Below are positions 7,294 through 13,053 of a stretch of 15,308 nucleotides of DNA, piece after piece. Below the pieces are notes generated by a model, which was not told the DNA's origin, did no database searches, and worked only from the letters and a program-made list of their open reading frames with translations. The stretch spans positions 1 to 15,308 of the forward strand of contig JAGZLX010000037.1 in the NCBI GenBank assembly GCA_018364485.1, given 5' to 3'. The DNA is from Granulicatella adiacens. GTDB lineage: Bacteria > Bacillota > Bacilli > Lactobacillales > Aerococcaceae. The position numbers and the translations under genes are program-made. Position 1 is the first letter of the stretch. Each line of letters opens with the position of its first letter.

Positions 7294-7925
7294 TTAATGT
7301 ATTACTAGTAGACGATCACGAAATGGTACGACTAGGCGTTTCTTCGTATCTATCGATGCAAGATGACATTGAAGTAATTGATGAAGCAAAAAATGGCCGT
7401 GAAGGTGTTGAAAAAGCACTATCTTTAAAACCAGATATTATCTTGATGGACCTTGTGATGCCTGAGATGGATGGAATTGAAGCGACAAAGGAAATTCTTG
7501 AAAAGTGGCCAGAAGCGAAAATTATCATCTTAACGAGCTTTATTGATGATGAGAAGGTCTTTCCAGCCATCAACGCTGGAGCAAAGAGTTATATCTTAAA
7601 AACAGCTTCAGCGTCTCAAATCGCAAAAGCTATCCGAGATACGTATAATGGTGATGGCGTATTTGAACCACAAGTCACAGATAAACTCGTGAATCGTATT
7701 CAAATGAAGCAACAACACTTCCTACACGAGGATTTAACGCAGCGTGAATTAGAAGTGTTACTTCTAATCGCACAAGGGAAATCCAACCAAGAAATTGCAG
7801 ACGAGTTGTTTATCACATTGAAGACTGTGAAGACACACGTATCCAATATTCTTTCAAAATTAGGAGTAGAAGACCGAACGCAAGCAACGATTTATGCATT
7901 CAAGCATCAACTCATTAAAATGTAA
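7290..7925 (+). CDS. liaR: LiaR/VraR-type response regulator, NarL family
   Basis: DNA-binding response regulator partnered with LiaS; activates cell-envelope stress genes. The 211 residues comprise a receiver domain (about 1-120) and a LuxR-type helix-turn-helix (about 145-210). In the receiver, Asp8 and Asp9 form the acidic pocket, Asp54 in ILMDLVMPEMDG is the phosphorylation site, the switch Thr/Ser lies in IILTSF and the conserved Lys is in SYILKTAS. The output domain begins LTQRELEVLLLIAQGKSNQE and continues through ITLKTVKTHVSNILSKLGV, a standard recognition helix. GGAGG at 7278-7282 is the ribosome-binding site. It is the last gene of liaFSR, followed at once by a strong terminator. 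All phosphotransfer residues are intact. Confidence 0.95.
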   Translation: MINVLLVDDHEMVRLGVSSYLSMQDDIEVIDEAKNGREGVEKALSLKPDIILMDLVMPEMDGIEATKEILEKWPEAKIIILTSFIDDEKVFPAINAGAKSYILKTASASQIAKAIRDTYNGDGVFEPQVTDKLVNRIQMKQQHFLHEDLTQRELEVLLLIAQGKSNQEIADELFITLKTVKTHVSNILSKLGVEDRTQATIYAFKHQLIKM

Positions 7926-7927
7926 CG

Positions 7928-7963
7928 AAAAGCCAATCTTGTTCTTACAAGATTGGCTTTTTT
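7928..7963 (+). terminator. Strong terminator after liaR
   Basis: A perfect 15-base stem pairs 7928-7942 with 7947-7961 around a 4-base loop. The stem reads AAAAGCCAATCTTG on its 5' side and ends in a T tract. The A run on the other side means it could act on both strands. Confidence 0.95.
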
Positions 7964-8046
7964 GATGAAAGTAATTTCTATAAAAGTGTGATAGGTCAGT
8001 GATTTGCATCTGATTCTGAAAGTAGTTACTAAAATCTAATGTAATA

Positions 8047-8075
8047 TTGAAAATGTTTTCTAAGGTGAGTATACT
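8047..8075 (+). promoter_or_regulatory. Strong promoter of nanE-EIICB
   Basis: TTGAAA (8047-8052), a 17-base spacer and TATACT (8070-8075), near consensus in both boxes. The preceding stretch 7964-8046 has no open reading frame or other recognisable element apart from one TACTAAAA copy at 8027-8034. Confidence 0.8.
8048..8061 (+). promoter_or_regulatory. Operator-like palindrome over the nanE -35 box (cre-like or RpiR-type)
   Basis: The 14 bases TGAAAATGTTTTCT contain GAAAA and TTTTC as an inverted repeat around a 2-base centre. Compared with the CcpA cre consensus TGWNANCGNTNWCA, only the first base of the central CG and the last base differ. RpiR-family operators also commonly contain a GAAA...TTTC palindrome, so the adjacent RpiR regulator is an alternative ligand. 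Overlap with the -35 box implies repression. Confidence 0.45.
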
Positions 8076-8107
8076 AAAAATGTAAGGGTTTTACTAAAAA
8101 TAGAAGG
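8072..8107 (+). repeat. 20-base-period direct repeat across nanE -10 and leader
   Basis: The 16 bases TACTAAAAATGTAAGG (8072-8087) recur as TACTAAAAATAGAAGG (8092-8107), two mismatches apart, exactly 20 bases on. The first copy shares the -10 box and the second runs into the Shine-Dalgarno site. The 8-base core TACTAAAA also occurs at 8027-8034. In the second copy the core is part of an 11-base palindrome, TTTTA-C-TAAAA (8089-8099). Confidence 0.6.
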
Positions 8108-8116
8108 AGGCTGTTT

Positions 8117-8803
8117 ATGAGATTACAAGGTCAATTAATTGTATCATGCCAAGCATTGCCGCATGAACCATTACATAGTGATTATATTATGGCTCGTATG
8201 GCAGTTGCTGCACAGGAAGGAGGAGCGAAAGGAATTCGTGCCAATTCAGTGATTGACATCAAAGCGATTAAAGAGGCTGTCGATTTACCAGTTATTGGAA
8301 TTATTAAACGTGATTATGATGATGCCGACGTCTTTATTACCGCTACGATGAAAGAGATTGACGAATTGATGACGGTGAAACCAGAGATTATTGCTCTTGA
8401 TGCAACTACATCGACTCGACCAAATGGACAAACGCTCGATGATTTCTACCATGAAATTAGAGCAAAATATCCAGATCAATTATTGATGGCAGACTGTTCT
8501 ACAGTTGACGAAATGATTCATGCTGATGAACTCGGTTTTGATTTTATCGGAAGTACTTTAGTAGGATATACGAAACAAAGTAAAGGAGATAAAATCGAAG
8601 CGAATGATTTCGAAATCTTAAGAACCGTCTTAGCGCGAATTAAACATCCACTCATCGCAGAAGGAAATATCGATACACCTGAAAAGGTGAAACGTGTGCT
8701 TGAGTTAGGCGCGTATAGTGTCGTTGTCGGTTCAGCGATTACTCGTCCACAACTTATCACGAAAAAATTTGTTGATGCCATTCAACAAGTAGAAAAACAT
8801 TAA
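8117..8803 (+). CDS. nanE: N-acetylmannosamine-6-phosphate 2-epimerase
   Basis: Converts ManNAc-6-phosphate to GlcNAc-6-phosphate, joining sialic acid or ManNAc catabolism to the amino-sugar pathway. The 228-residue length matches the family. A (beta/alpha)8 fold is implied by LIVSCQALPHEPLH at the start, MAVAAQEGGAKGIRANSV, LPVIGIIKRDY with probable catalytic Lys64, EIIALDATTSTRP, LMADCSTVDE, FIGSTLVGYT, LIAEGNIDTPEKV with probable catalytic Glu182, and the phosphate-binding end SVVVGSAITRPQLITKKFV. The start has an excellent AAGGAGG site (8104-8110) six bases upstream. It is followed 35 bases later by a PTS permease gene and no kinase or lyase gene is adjacent. This suggests that the substrate arrives already phosphorylated by the PTS. 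Confidence 0.95.
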   Translation: MRLQGQLIVSCQALPHEPLHSDYIMARMAVAAQEGGAKGIRANSVIDIKAIKEAVDLPVIGIIKRDYDDADVFITATMKEIDELMTVKPEIIALDATTSTRPNGQTLDDFYHEIRAKYPDQLLMADCSTVDEMIHADELGFDFIGSTLVGYTKQSKGDKIEANDFEILRTVLARIKHPLIAEGNIDTPEKVKRVLELGAYSVVVGSAITRPQLITKKFVDAIQQVEKH

Positions 8804-8838
8804 ACATCACTGATTTAAAGTTTAAGGGGGAAAACCAC

Positions 8839-10344
8839 ATGTTTAAAGTCTTACAAAAAATTGGGAAGGCCTTTATGTTGCCGATTGCCATTTTACCGGC
8901 AGCTGGTTTGTTATTAGGGATTGGTGGAGCTTTATCCAACCCAACAACAGTAGCCACATATCCTGTTTTAAATAACGACGTTTTACAAGCAATTTTTAAA
9001 GTTATGAGTCAAGCTGGGGAAGTTATCTTTGCAAACCTTGCACTTCTTCTCTGTATTGGGCTCTGTATCGGTTTAGCGAAACGTGACAAAGGAACTGCAG
9101 CACTTGCTGGGGTAACGGGTTACTTAGTAATGACTGCTACAATCAAAGCTCTTGTTGGCTTATTTATGGCAAAAGATGCTTCGATTGATACTGGGGTTAT
9201 CGGTGCTGTCGTAGTTGGTTCAATCGCTGTTTGGTTACATAACCGCTACAACAATATTCAATTACCACAAGTACTTGGATTCTTCGGTGGTAGCCGTTTT
9301 GTTCCTATCGTAACTTCATTTGCTTCTATCTTTGTAGGCGCTATCTTCTTCTTAGTATGGCCACCATTCCAACAATTATTAGTTTCAACTGGTGGATATA
9401 TCTCACAAGCGGGTCCTATTGGTACATTCTTATATGGATTCTTAATGCGTCTATGTGGGGCAGTCGGATTACACCATATGATTTATCCAATGTTCTGGTA
9501 TACAGAATTAGGTGGTGTTGAAGTCGTTGCTGGTCAAACAGTAGCTGGAGCTCAAAAAATCTTCTTTGCTCAATTAGCAGATCCAAATCACGTAGGTTTA
9601 TTTACTGAAGGAACTCGTTTCTTCGCTGGTCGTTTCTCAACAATGATGTTCGGTCTTCCAGCAGCCTGCTTAGCAATGTATCACTGTGTACCAAAAGATC
9701 GTCGTAAAAAATACGCTGGTTTATTCTTAGGGGTTGCGTTAACTTCATTCATTACTGGTATTACAGAACCAATCGAATTCATGTTCTTATTCGTAAGTCC
9801 AGTATTATATGTGATTCACGCATTCCTTGATGGGGTAAGTTTCTTCATTGCAGATATTCTAAATATCTCTATCGGTAATACATTCTCAGGTGGGGTTATC
9901 GACTTCACATTATTCGGTATCTTGCAAGGTAACGATAAGACAAACTGGTTATTAGAAATTCCATTTGGACTTATCTGGAGTGGTCTATACTATGTCGTAT
10001 TCAGATGGTTCATCACTCAATTCAATGTAGCAACACCAGGACGTATTGAAGATGATTTATTATCAGATGACAAACCAGTTGTTGAAACACGCGATAGCTT
10101 GAAACAAGATAGCGTTCGTATTATCGAAGCTCTAGGTGGAGCAGAAAATATCGAAGACGTAGATGCTTGTATCACTCGTTTACGTGTATCTGTTAAAGAC
10201 GTTGAAAAAGTAAATAAAGCAACGTTGAAAGATATCGGAGCCGTAGATGTTTTAGATGTTAAAGGTGGTATTCAAGCCATTTACGGTGCGAAAGCAATTC
10301 TTTACAAGAACAATATTAACGAAATTTTAGGTGTAGACGATTAG
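8839..10344 (+). CDS. PTS EIICB permease, glucose/N-acetylglucosamine class (probable amino-sugar specificity)
   Basis: Membrane permease that couples sugar uptake to phosphorylation. The 501 residues open with FKVLQKIGKAFMLPIAILPAAG, the start typical of glucose-class EIIC domains, and continue through about ten hydrophobic segments to near residue 390. Conserved features are GFFGGSRFVPIVTS, MRLCGAVGLHHMIYP, TEGTRFFAGRFSTMMFGLPA and the substrate-site motif GITEPIEF. A linker with TPGRIEDD leads to the EIIB domain (about 425-501), where CITRLRVSV carries the phospho-acceptor Cys444 (codon at 10168). No EIIA domain is fused; a stand-alone EIIA gene lies further downstream. Sugar specificity cannot be read from the sequence. 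Pairing with nanE makes ManNAc, or another N-acetylated amino sugar, my best inference. The AAGGGGG site at 8824-8830 supports the start. Confidence 0.92.
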   Translation: MFKVLQKIGKAFMLPIAILPAAGLLLGIGGALSNPTTVATYPVLNNDVLQAIFKVMSQAGEVIFANLALLLCIGLCIGLAKRDKGTAALAGVTGYLVMTATIKALVGLFMAKDASIDTGVIGAVVVGSIAVWLHNRYNNIQLPQVLGFFGGSRFVPIVTSFASIFVGAIFFLVWPPFQQLLVSTGGYISQAGPIGTFLYGFLMRLCGAVGLHHMIYPMFWYTELGGVEVVAGQTVAGAQKIFFAQLADPNHVGLFTEGTRFFAGRFSTMMFGLPAACLAMYHCVPKDRRKKYAGLFLGVALTSFITGITEPIEFMFLFVSPVLYVIHAFLDGVSFFIADILNISIGNTFSGGVIDFTLFGILQGNDKTNWLLEIPFGLIWSGLYYVVFRWFITQFNVATPGRIEDDLLSDDKPVVETRDSLKQDSVRIIEALGGAENIEDVDACITRLRVSVKDVEKVNKATLKDIGAVDVLDVKGGIQAIYGAKAILYKNNINEILGVDD

Positions 10345-10364
10345 TCGTGTAAATTCACCAATCA

Positions 10365-10403
10365 ATGGACTAGTCTTAATGATTAGTCCATCTTTTATTT
10401 TTT
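10365..10403 (+). terminator. Probable terminator between EIICB and the RpiR gene
   Basis: Perfect 8-base arms ATGGACTA (10365-10372) and TAGTCCAT (10384-10391) enclose an 11-base loop. A T-rich tail follows, interrupted by one C and one A, up to 10402. It is weaker than the other terminators in the window. Confidence 0.7.
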
Positions 10404-10433
10404 GAAAAAAGACAAAATCTTTCCCAGAACCTG

Positions 10434-10442
10434 TGCTATAAT
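10434..10442 (+). promoter_or_regulatory. Extended -10 promoter of the RpiR-EIIA pair
   Basis: TG (10434-10435), one base, then a perfect TATAAT (10437-10442). There is no recognisable -35 at 16-18 bases. A 5-base inverted repeat, AAAGA (10408-10412) with TCTTT (10418-10422), lies in the region where a -35 would be. Confidence 0.6.
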
Positions 10443-10471
10443 GAAAGTAGCAATGCAAAGGGGAAAAGGTT

Positions 10472-11287
10472 ATGTTGTCATTTGAGAAAAAAGTAGCACC
10501 GATGATTGAATCGATTTATGATACTTTGACGCCAATTGAAAAAACGATTGCCAAATATTTTCTAGGAGTCATTCCGGAAAATGAATCGTTATCAGCGCAA
10601 GAAGTCTCAAAACGTTTATTCGTATCGATTCCATCCTTAACACGATTTGCTCAAAAGTGTGGCTATAAAGGATATAGGCAGTTTATTTATGACTATCAAA
10701 AAGGGAAACAAGAAGAGTCGAATTTGCATAATGATTTAACCAAAATTGTGCTAGACGATTATGCTGATCTCTTAACCAAATCCTTCTCGCTCATCAATGA
10801 AGCACAACTGATTCATGTGTGCGACATGCTCAGTAAGGCCAAGCGCGTGTATATATACGGCCAAGGTAGCTCGGGTTTAGCAGCGCTAGAGATGAAATTT
10901 AGATTTATGCGACTCGGGATGATTTGCGAAGCGATTACGGATTTACATACGATGCTCATGAATCGCGTTTTAGTCGATGAAGATTGCCTTGTGATTGGAA
11001 TTACGGTGTCTGCCAATGAGAGTGTTGTGAATGCCGTGAATATTGCCAAACAACAAGGAGCTAAGACCGTTCTGATTACCTCTAAGAAGAGCGAGGAGCT
11101 TCAACATGATTGTGACGAATTAGTGCTGATTGCGATGAAGAACGCCTTAGAACAAGGAACGGCAATTACACCGCAATTTCCAGTACTTGTCATTGTTGAT
11201 ATTTTATATAGTTACTACAAGGAAATCGATAAGGAACGCAAACGATCGATTTTCTCAAATACATTACATGCCATTCAACCAGAATAA
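10472..11287 (+). CDS. RpiR-family transcriptional regulator with SIS domain
   Basis: DNA-binding regulator that senses phosphosugars. The 271 residues contain an N-terminal RpiR helix-turn-helix domain (about 1-75: TPIEKTIAKYFLG, then LSAQEVSKRLFVSIPSLTRF and GYKGYRQF). A C-terminal SIS domain follows (about 115-245), with VYIYGQGSSGLAALEMKFR, where Gly/Ser residues normally bind the sugar phosphate, LVIGITVSANESVVNAVNIA and KTVLITS. The gene sits between the EIICB and EIIA genes, both of the same PTS class, and near nanE. A role in controlling that cassette, with ManNAc-6-P or GlcNAc-6-P as effector, is inferred. Relatives in streptococci regulate sialic acid genes (NanR), but I cannot claim orthology. 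It has its own promoter and an AGGGG site at 10459-10463. Confidence 0.92.
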   Translation: MLSFEKKVAPMIESIYDTLTPIEKTIAKYFLGVIPENESLSAQEVSKRLFVSIPSLTRFAQKCGYKGYRQFIYDYQKGKQEESNLHNDLTKIVLDDYADLLTKSFSLINEAQLIHVCDMLSKAKRVYIYGQGSSGLAALEMKFRFMRLGMICEAITDLHTMLMNRVLVDEDCLVIGITVSANESVVNAVNIAKQQGAKTVLITSKKSEELQHDCDELVLIAMKNALEQGTAITPQFPVLVIVDILYSYYKEIDKERKRSIFSNTLHAIQPE

Positions 11288-11299
11288 GGAGACGATAAA

Positions 11300-11794
11300 A
11301 TGTTTGGATTTTTTAAAAAGAATCAAGTAGAAAAAGAAGTGCCAGTATTTGCACTAGCAGGTGGAGAAATTGTTCCCATTACACAAGTGAATGATCCAGT
11401 GTTCGCTGGGAAGATGATGGGGGACGGATTTGCGGTCATTCCAGCAAGTGGTGTGATTACTTCTCCAGTAAAAGGGGAAGTCGTAAATGTCTTCCCAACA
11501 CTTCATGCGGTAGGTATTCAAACTTCTGGCGGATTAGAAGTGCTTGTGCATATGGGAATTGATACGGTTGAGTTAAAAGGGGGCCCTTTTGAAACAACAG
11601 TAACGGTTGGACAAAAAGTGGATGAAAATACAGTGCTATCGACTGTGGACCTAGATGCGCTAAAAGAAGCTGGTAAAGATACTGCGATGATGGTGCTCTT
11701 TACAAATATGGATAAAGTGGAATCTATTATGGTAGCTACAGAAGGTGCTGTAGAAGGAAAATCAGAAATAGGGAAAGTAACATTAAAAGCGTAA
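11300..11794 (+). CDS. PTS EIIA component, glucose family (stand-alone)
   Basis: Cytosolic phosphocarrier that takes phosphate from HPr and passes it to an EIIB domain. The 164 residues match a single EIIA-Glc domain. Visible family features are PITQVNDPVFAGKMMGDG, the PVKGEVVNVFPTLHAVGI stretch with His69, and VLVHMGIDTVELKG with the phosphorylated His84. The end, GKVTLKA, is standard. The GGAG ribosome-binding site begins right at the RpiR stop, 12 bases before the start, so the two genes form one transcript. It most likely serves the EIICB encoded upstream, which lacks an EIIA domain, although EIIA-Glc proteins can also serve other permeases. In Gram-positive bacteria this protein is not normally the global regulator that it is in E. 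coli. Confidence 0.95.
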   Translation: MFGFFKKNQVEKEVPVFALAGGEIVPITQVNDPVFAGKMMGDGFAVIPASGVITSPVKGEVVNVFPTLHAVGIQTSGGLEVLVHMGIDTVELKGGPFETTVTVGQKVDENTVLSTVDLDALKEAGKDTAMMVLFTNMDKVESIMVATEGAVEGKSEIGKVTLKA

Positions 11795-11807
11795 TGAAAT
11801 CAAAAAG

Positions 11808-11837
11808 AACCTCCGCCCATGATTGGACGGAGGTTTT
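11808..11837. terminator. Bidirectional terminator between the EIIA gene and lexA
   Basis: AACCTCCG (11808-11815) pairs with CGGAGGTT (11828-11835). The stem continues past one mismatch to a CC/GG pair and has a loop of about six bases. TTTT follows on the plus strand. On the minus strand a TTCTTTTTG tail follows, so it can end both convergent transcripts. Confidence 0.85.
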
Positions 11838-11845
11838 CGTTTGGT

Positions 11846-12469
11846 TTAGAAAATACGACTGCGGTATAAGCTAACGACTTTTCCTAAAATCGTACAGTTC
11901 GGTAAGATGATAGGATCCATTGTGTCGTTTTCTGGTTCTAGGCGCACATGGTCGCTTTCAAGATAGAATCTCTTACAAGTTGCAGTGTCTTCTTCGGTCA
12001 TCGCAATGACGATTTCACCGTTTGAGGCTGTTGATTGCTTACGGACAATGACAGAATCACCATCAAAGATCCCAGCGTTAATCATACTGTCCCCTTTAAT
12101 ACGAAGCATGAATAAATCATCTGCATCATTTTGCAATTCTGGTGGAATAGGGAAGAAGTCACTTGCTTCTTCTACAGCAAGAATTGGTTCACCGGCTGTA
12201 ACCACACCAAGCATTGGAATCGCCGTTGATTTAGCGCCGATTGCTTTTAGGCCTGCCATCGTTAATTCAATGGCACGTGGTTTACTTGGGTCACGTTGAA
12301 TTAAGCCGTTTTTCTCAAGTCTTGATAAGTGACCATGAACGGTTGAAGTCGAAGAAAGCTGAACGGCGTTACAAATTTCACGCACTGTTGGCGGATAACC
12401 GTGCTCTTGAACTTCTTTATAAATAAACTGTAATACATCTAATTGTCTTGAATCTTTTAAATTTGCCAT
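11846..12469 (-). CDS. lexA: SOS repressor LexA
   Basis: Represses DNA-damage genes and cleaves itself when RecA filaments form. From the ATG at 12467-12469 the protein has 207 residues, the usual Gram-positive length. The N-terminal winged helix (about 1-70) contains YPPTVREICNAVQLSSTSTV, and the C-terminal S24 peptidase domain follows. The self-cleavage Ala92-Gly93 bond is in VVTAGEP, catalytic Ser128 in GDSMINAGI and catalytic Lys166 in TATCKRFYL, one residue off the B. subtilis positions (91-92, 127, 165). I preferred this start over an in-frame ATG at 12523 because AAGGAG (12478-12483) precedes it, the longer form would begin upstream of the -10 box, and known LexA proteins begin close to this point. 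The gene faces away from the DUF896 gene and carries an SOS box in its promoter. Confidence 0.96.
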   Translation of the reverse strand: MANLKDSRQLDVLQFIYKEVQEHGYPPTVREICNAVQLSSTSTVHGHLSRLEKNGLIQRDPSKPRAIELTMAGLKAIGAKSTAIPMLGVVTAGEPILAVEEASDFFPIPPELQNDADDLFMLRIKGDSMINAGIFDGDSVIVRKQSTASNGEIVIAMTEEDTATCKRFYLESDHVRLEPENDTMDPIILPNCTILGKVVSLYRSRIF

Positions 12470-12493
12470 CGGAACATCTCCTTCTTTGAGACT

Positions 12494-12502
12494 AGTGTAA
12501 CA
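12494..12502 (-). promoter_or_regulatory. Extended -10 promoter of lexA
   Basis: Read on the minus strand, TGT then TACACT (12499-12494) forms an extended -10. The matching -35 position is poor (TGATTT) and lies at or beside the SOS box, consistent with autorepression. Confidence 0.55.
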
Positions 12503-12520
12503 CACTTTGTAAACAGAAAT

Positions 12521-12534
12521 CAAACAAATGTTCG
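12521..12534. promoter_or_regulatory. LexA-binding SOS box
   Basis: CAAACAAATGTTCG on the plus strand, CGAACATTTGTTTG on the minus strand. It matches the Gram-positive core GAAC-N4-GTTC with one mismatch. It lies about 20 bases upstream of the lexA -10 box and about 40 bases upstream of the -10 of the divergent DUF896 gene, so lexA is the main expected target. Confidence 0.8.
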
Positions 12535-12563
12535 TATGTAATTCAGATTTTTAGGAAAAAATG

Positions 12564-12589
12564 TCGTCTCGTGCTACACTAGGAGACGA
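12564..12589 (+). promoter_or_regulatory. Promoter of the DUF896 gene, bracketed by an inverted repeat
   Basis: TGC then TACACT (12575-12580) is an extended -10 with a weak -35 TAGGAA (12552-12557) at 17 bases. A perfect 7-base inverted repeat, TCGTCTC (12564-12570) with GAGACGA (12583-12589), encloses the -10 box symmetrically. The repeat has the form of an operator, but its protein is unknown. Confidence 0.5.
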
Positions 12590-12603
12590 AGCCAAGGAAA
12601 GGA

Positions 12604-12861
12604 ATGACAAAAATGTTATCAGAAGAAAAATTAAACCGTATTAATGAATTAGCGAAAAAGAAAAAAGAAGGAAAATTAACTCCAACGGAAGAAAAAGAAC
12701 AACAACTCTTACGTCAAGAGTATTTAGAAGCATTTCGTGGAGGCATGCGTAATCACATCGAAGGATTAAAAATCGTCGATGAAGAAGGAAATGACGTGAC
12801 TCCAGATAAACTAAAAGCGATTCAAAAAGAAAAAGGATTGCATAACCGCGACGCAGAATAG
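12604..12861 (+). CDS. DUF896 (UPF0291, YnzC-like) small protein
   Basis: 85-residue basic helical protein of unknown biochemical function. The family signature is clear: LNRINELAKKKKEGKLTPTE at the N-terminus, then LRQEYLEAFRGGMRNHIEGL, which fits the two-helix hairpin known for YnzC. The C-terminus, DVTPDKLKAIQKEKGLHNR, is also seen in lactic acid bacteria. Start choice is open: ATG 12604 has AAGGAA only four bases upstream, while ATG 12613 has AAGGA (12599-12603) at a better nine bases and gives MLSEEKLNRI, closer to the family's usual start. In B. subtilis ynzC lies in the SOS-controlled yneA operon divergent from lexA. Here it follows lexA directly, with no yneA-type LysM gene between them. 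Confidence 0.9.
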   Translation: MTKMLSEEKLNRINELAKKKKEGKLTPTEEKEQQLLRQEYLEAFRGGMRNHIEGLKIVDEEGNDVTPDKLKAIQKEKGLHNRDAE

Positions 12862-12868
12862 ATGAGAG

Positions 12869-12894
12869 AAGGCTGAAATTTTCAGCCTTTTTTT
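12869..12894 (+). terminator. Rho-independent terminator after the DUF896 gene
   Basis: AAGGCTGA (12869-12876) pairs with TCAGCCTT (12882-12889) around an AATTT loop, followed by a run of T residues to 12894. Confidence 0.92.
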
Positions 12895-12977
12895 GTTCCT
12901 AAAAATATGTGGAGCCCGTGAAGGAAATGTGTATTTTGCAAGGGTTTACTATGTTTTATTTATCATAAAAATAACGG

Positions 12978-13006
12978 TTGCAAAAGCAGTCATGGATTAG
13001 TAAAAT
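12978..13006 (+). promoter_or_regulatory. Promoter of tkt
   Basis: TTGCAA (12978-12983), a 17-base spacer and TAAAAT (13001-13006). An A+T-rich inverted repeat, TTTTAT (12954-12959) with ATAAAA (12965-12970), lies just upstream and could act as an UP-like element. The ribosome-binding site is AAGGAG at 13041-13046. I see nothing else in 12895-13053. Confidence 0.75.
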
Positions 13007-13053
13007 AGAAGAGTAAGTTCCGAAAGGAATCAATATATTTAAGGAGTGATTGT

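Noticed and set aside
11985..12426. Plus-strand open frames opposite lexA (11985-12299 and 12241-12426)
   Set aside because: They overlap the strongly conserved lexA coding sequence on the other strand and have no promoter or ribosome-binding site of their own.
12470..12523. Longer lexA start at 12523 on the minus strand
   Set aside because: It would place the SOS box and the -10 box at or inside the coding region; AAGGAG precedes the ATG at 12469 and family length fits the shorter form.
12936..12966. Second upstream promoter for tkt starting at TTGCAA 12936
   Set aside because: No acceptable -10 occurs at 16-18 bases; the nearest TATCAT is 19 bases away, whereas the pair at 12978/13001 is near consensus.
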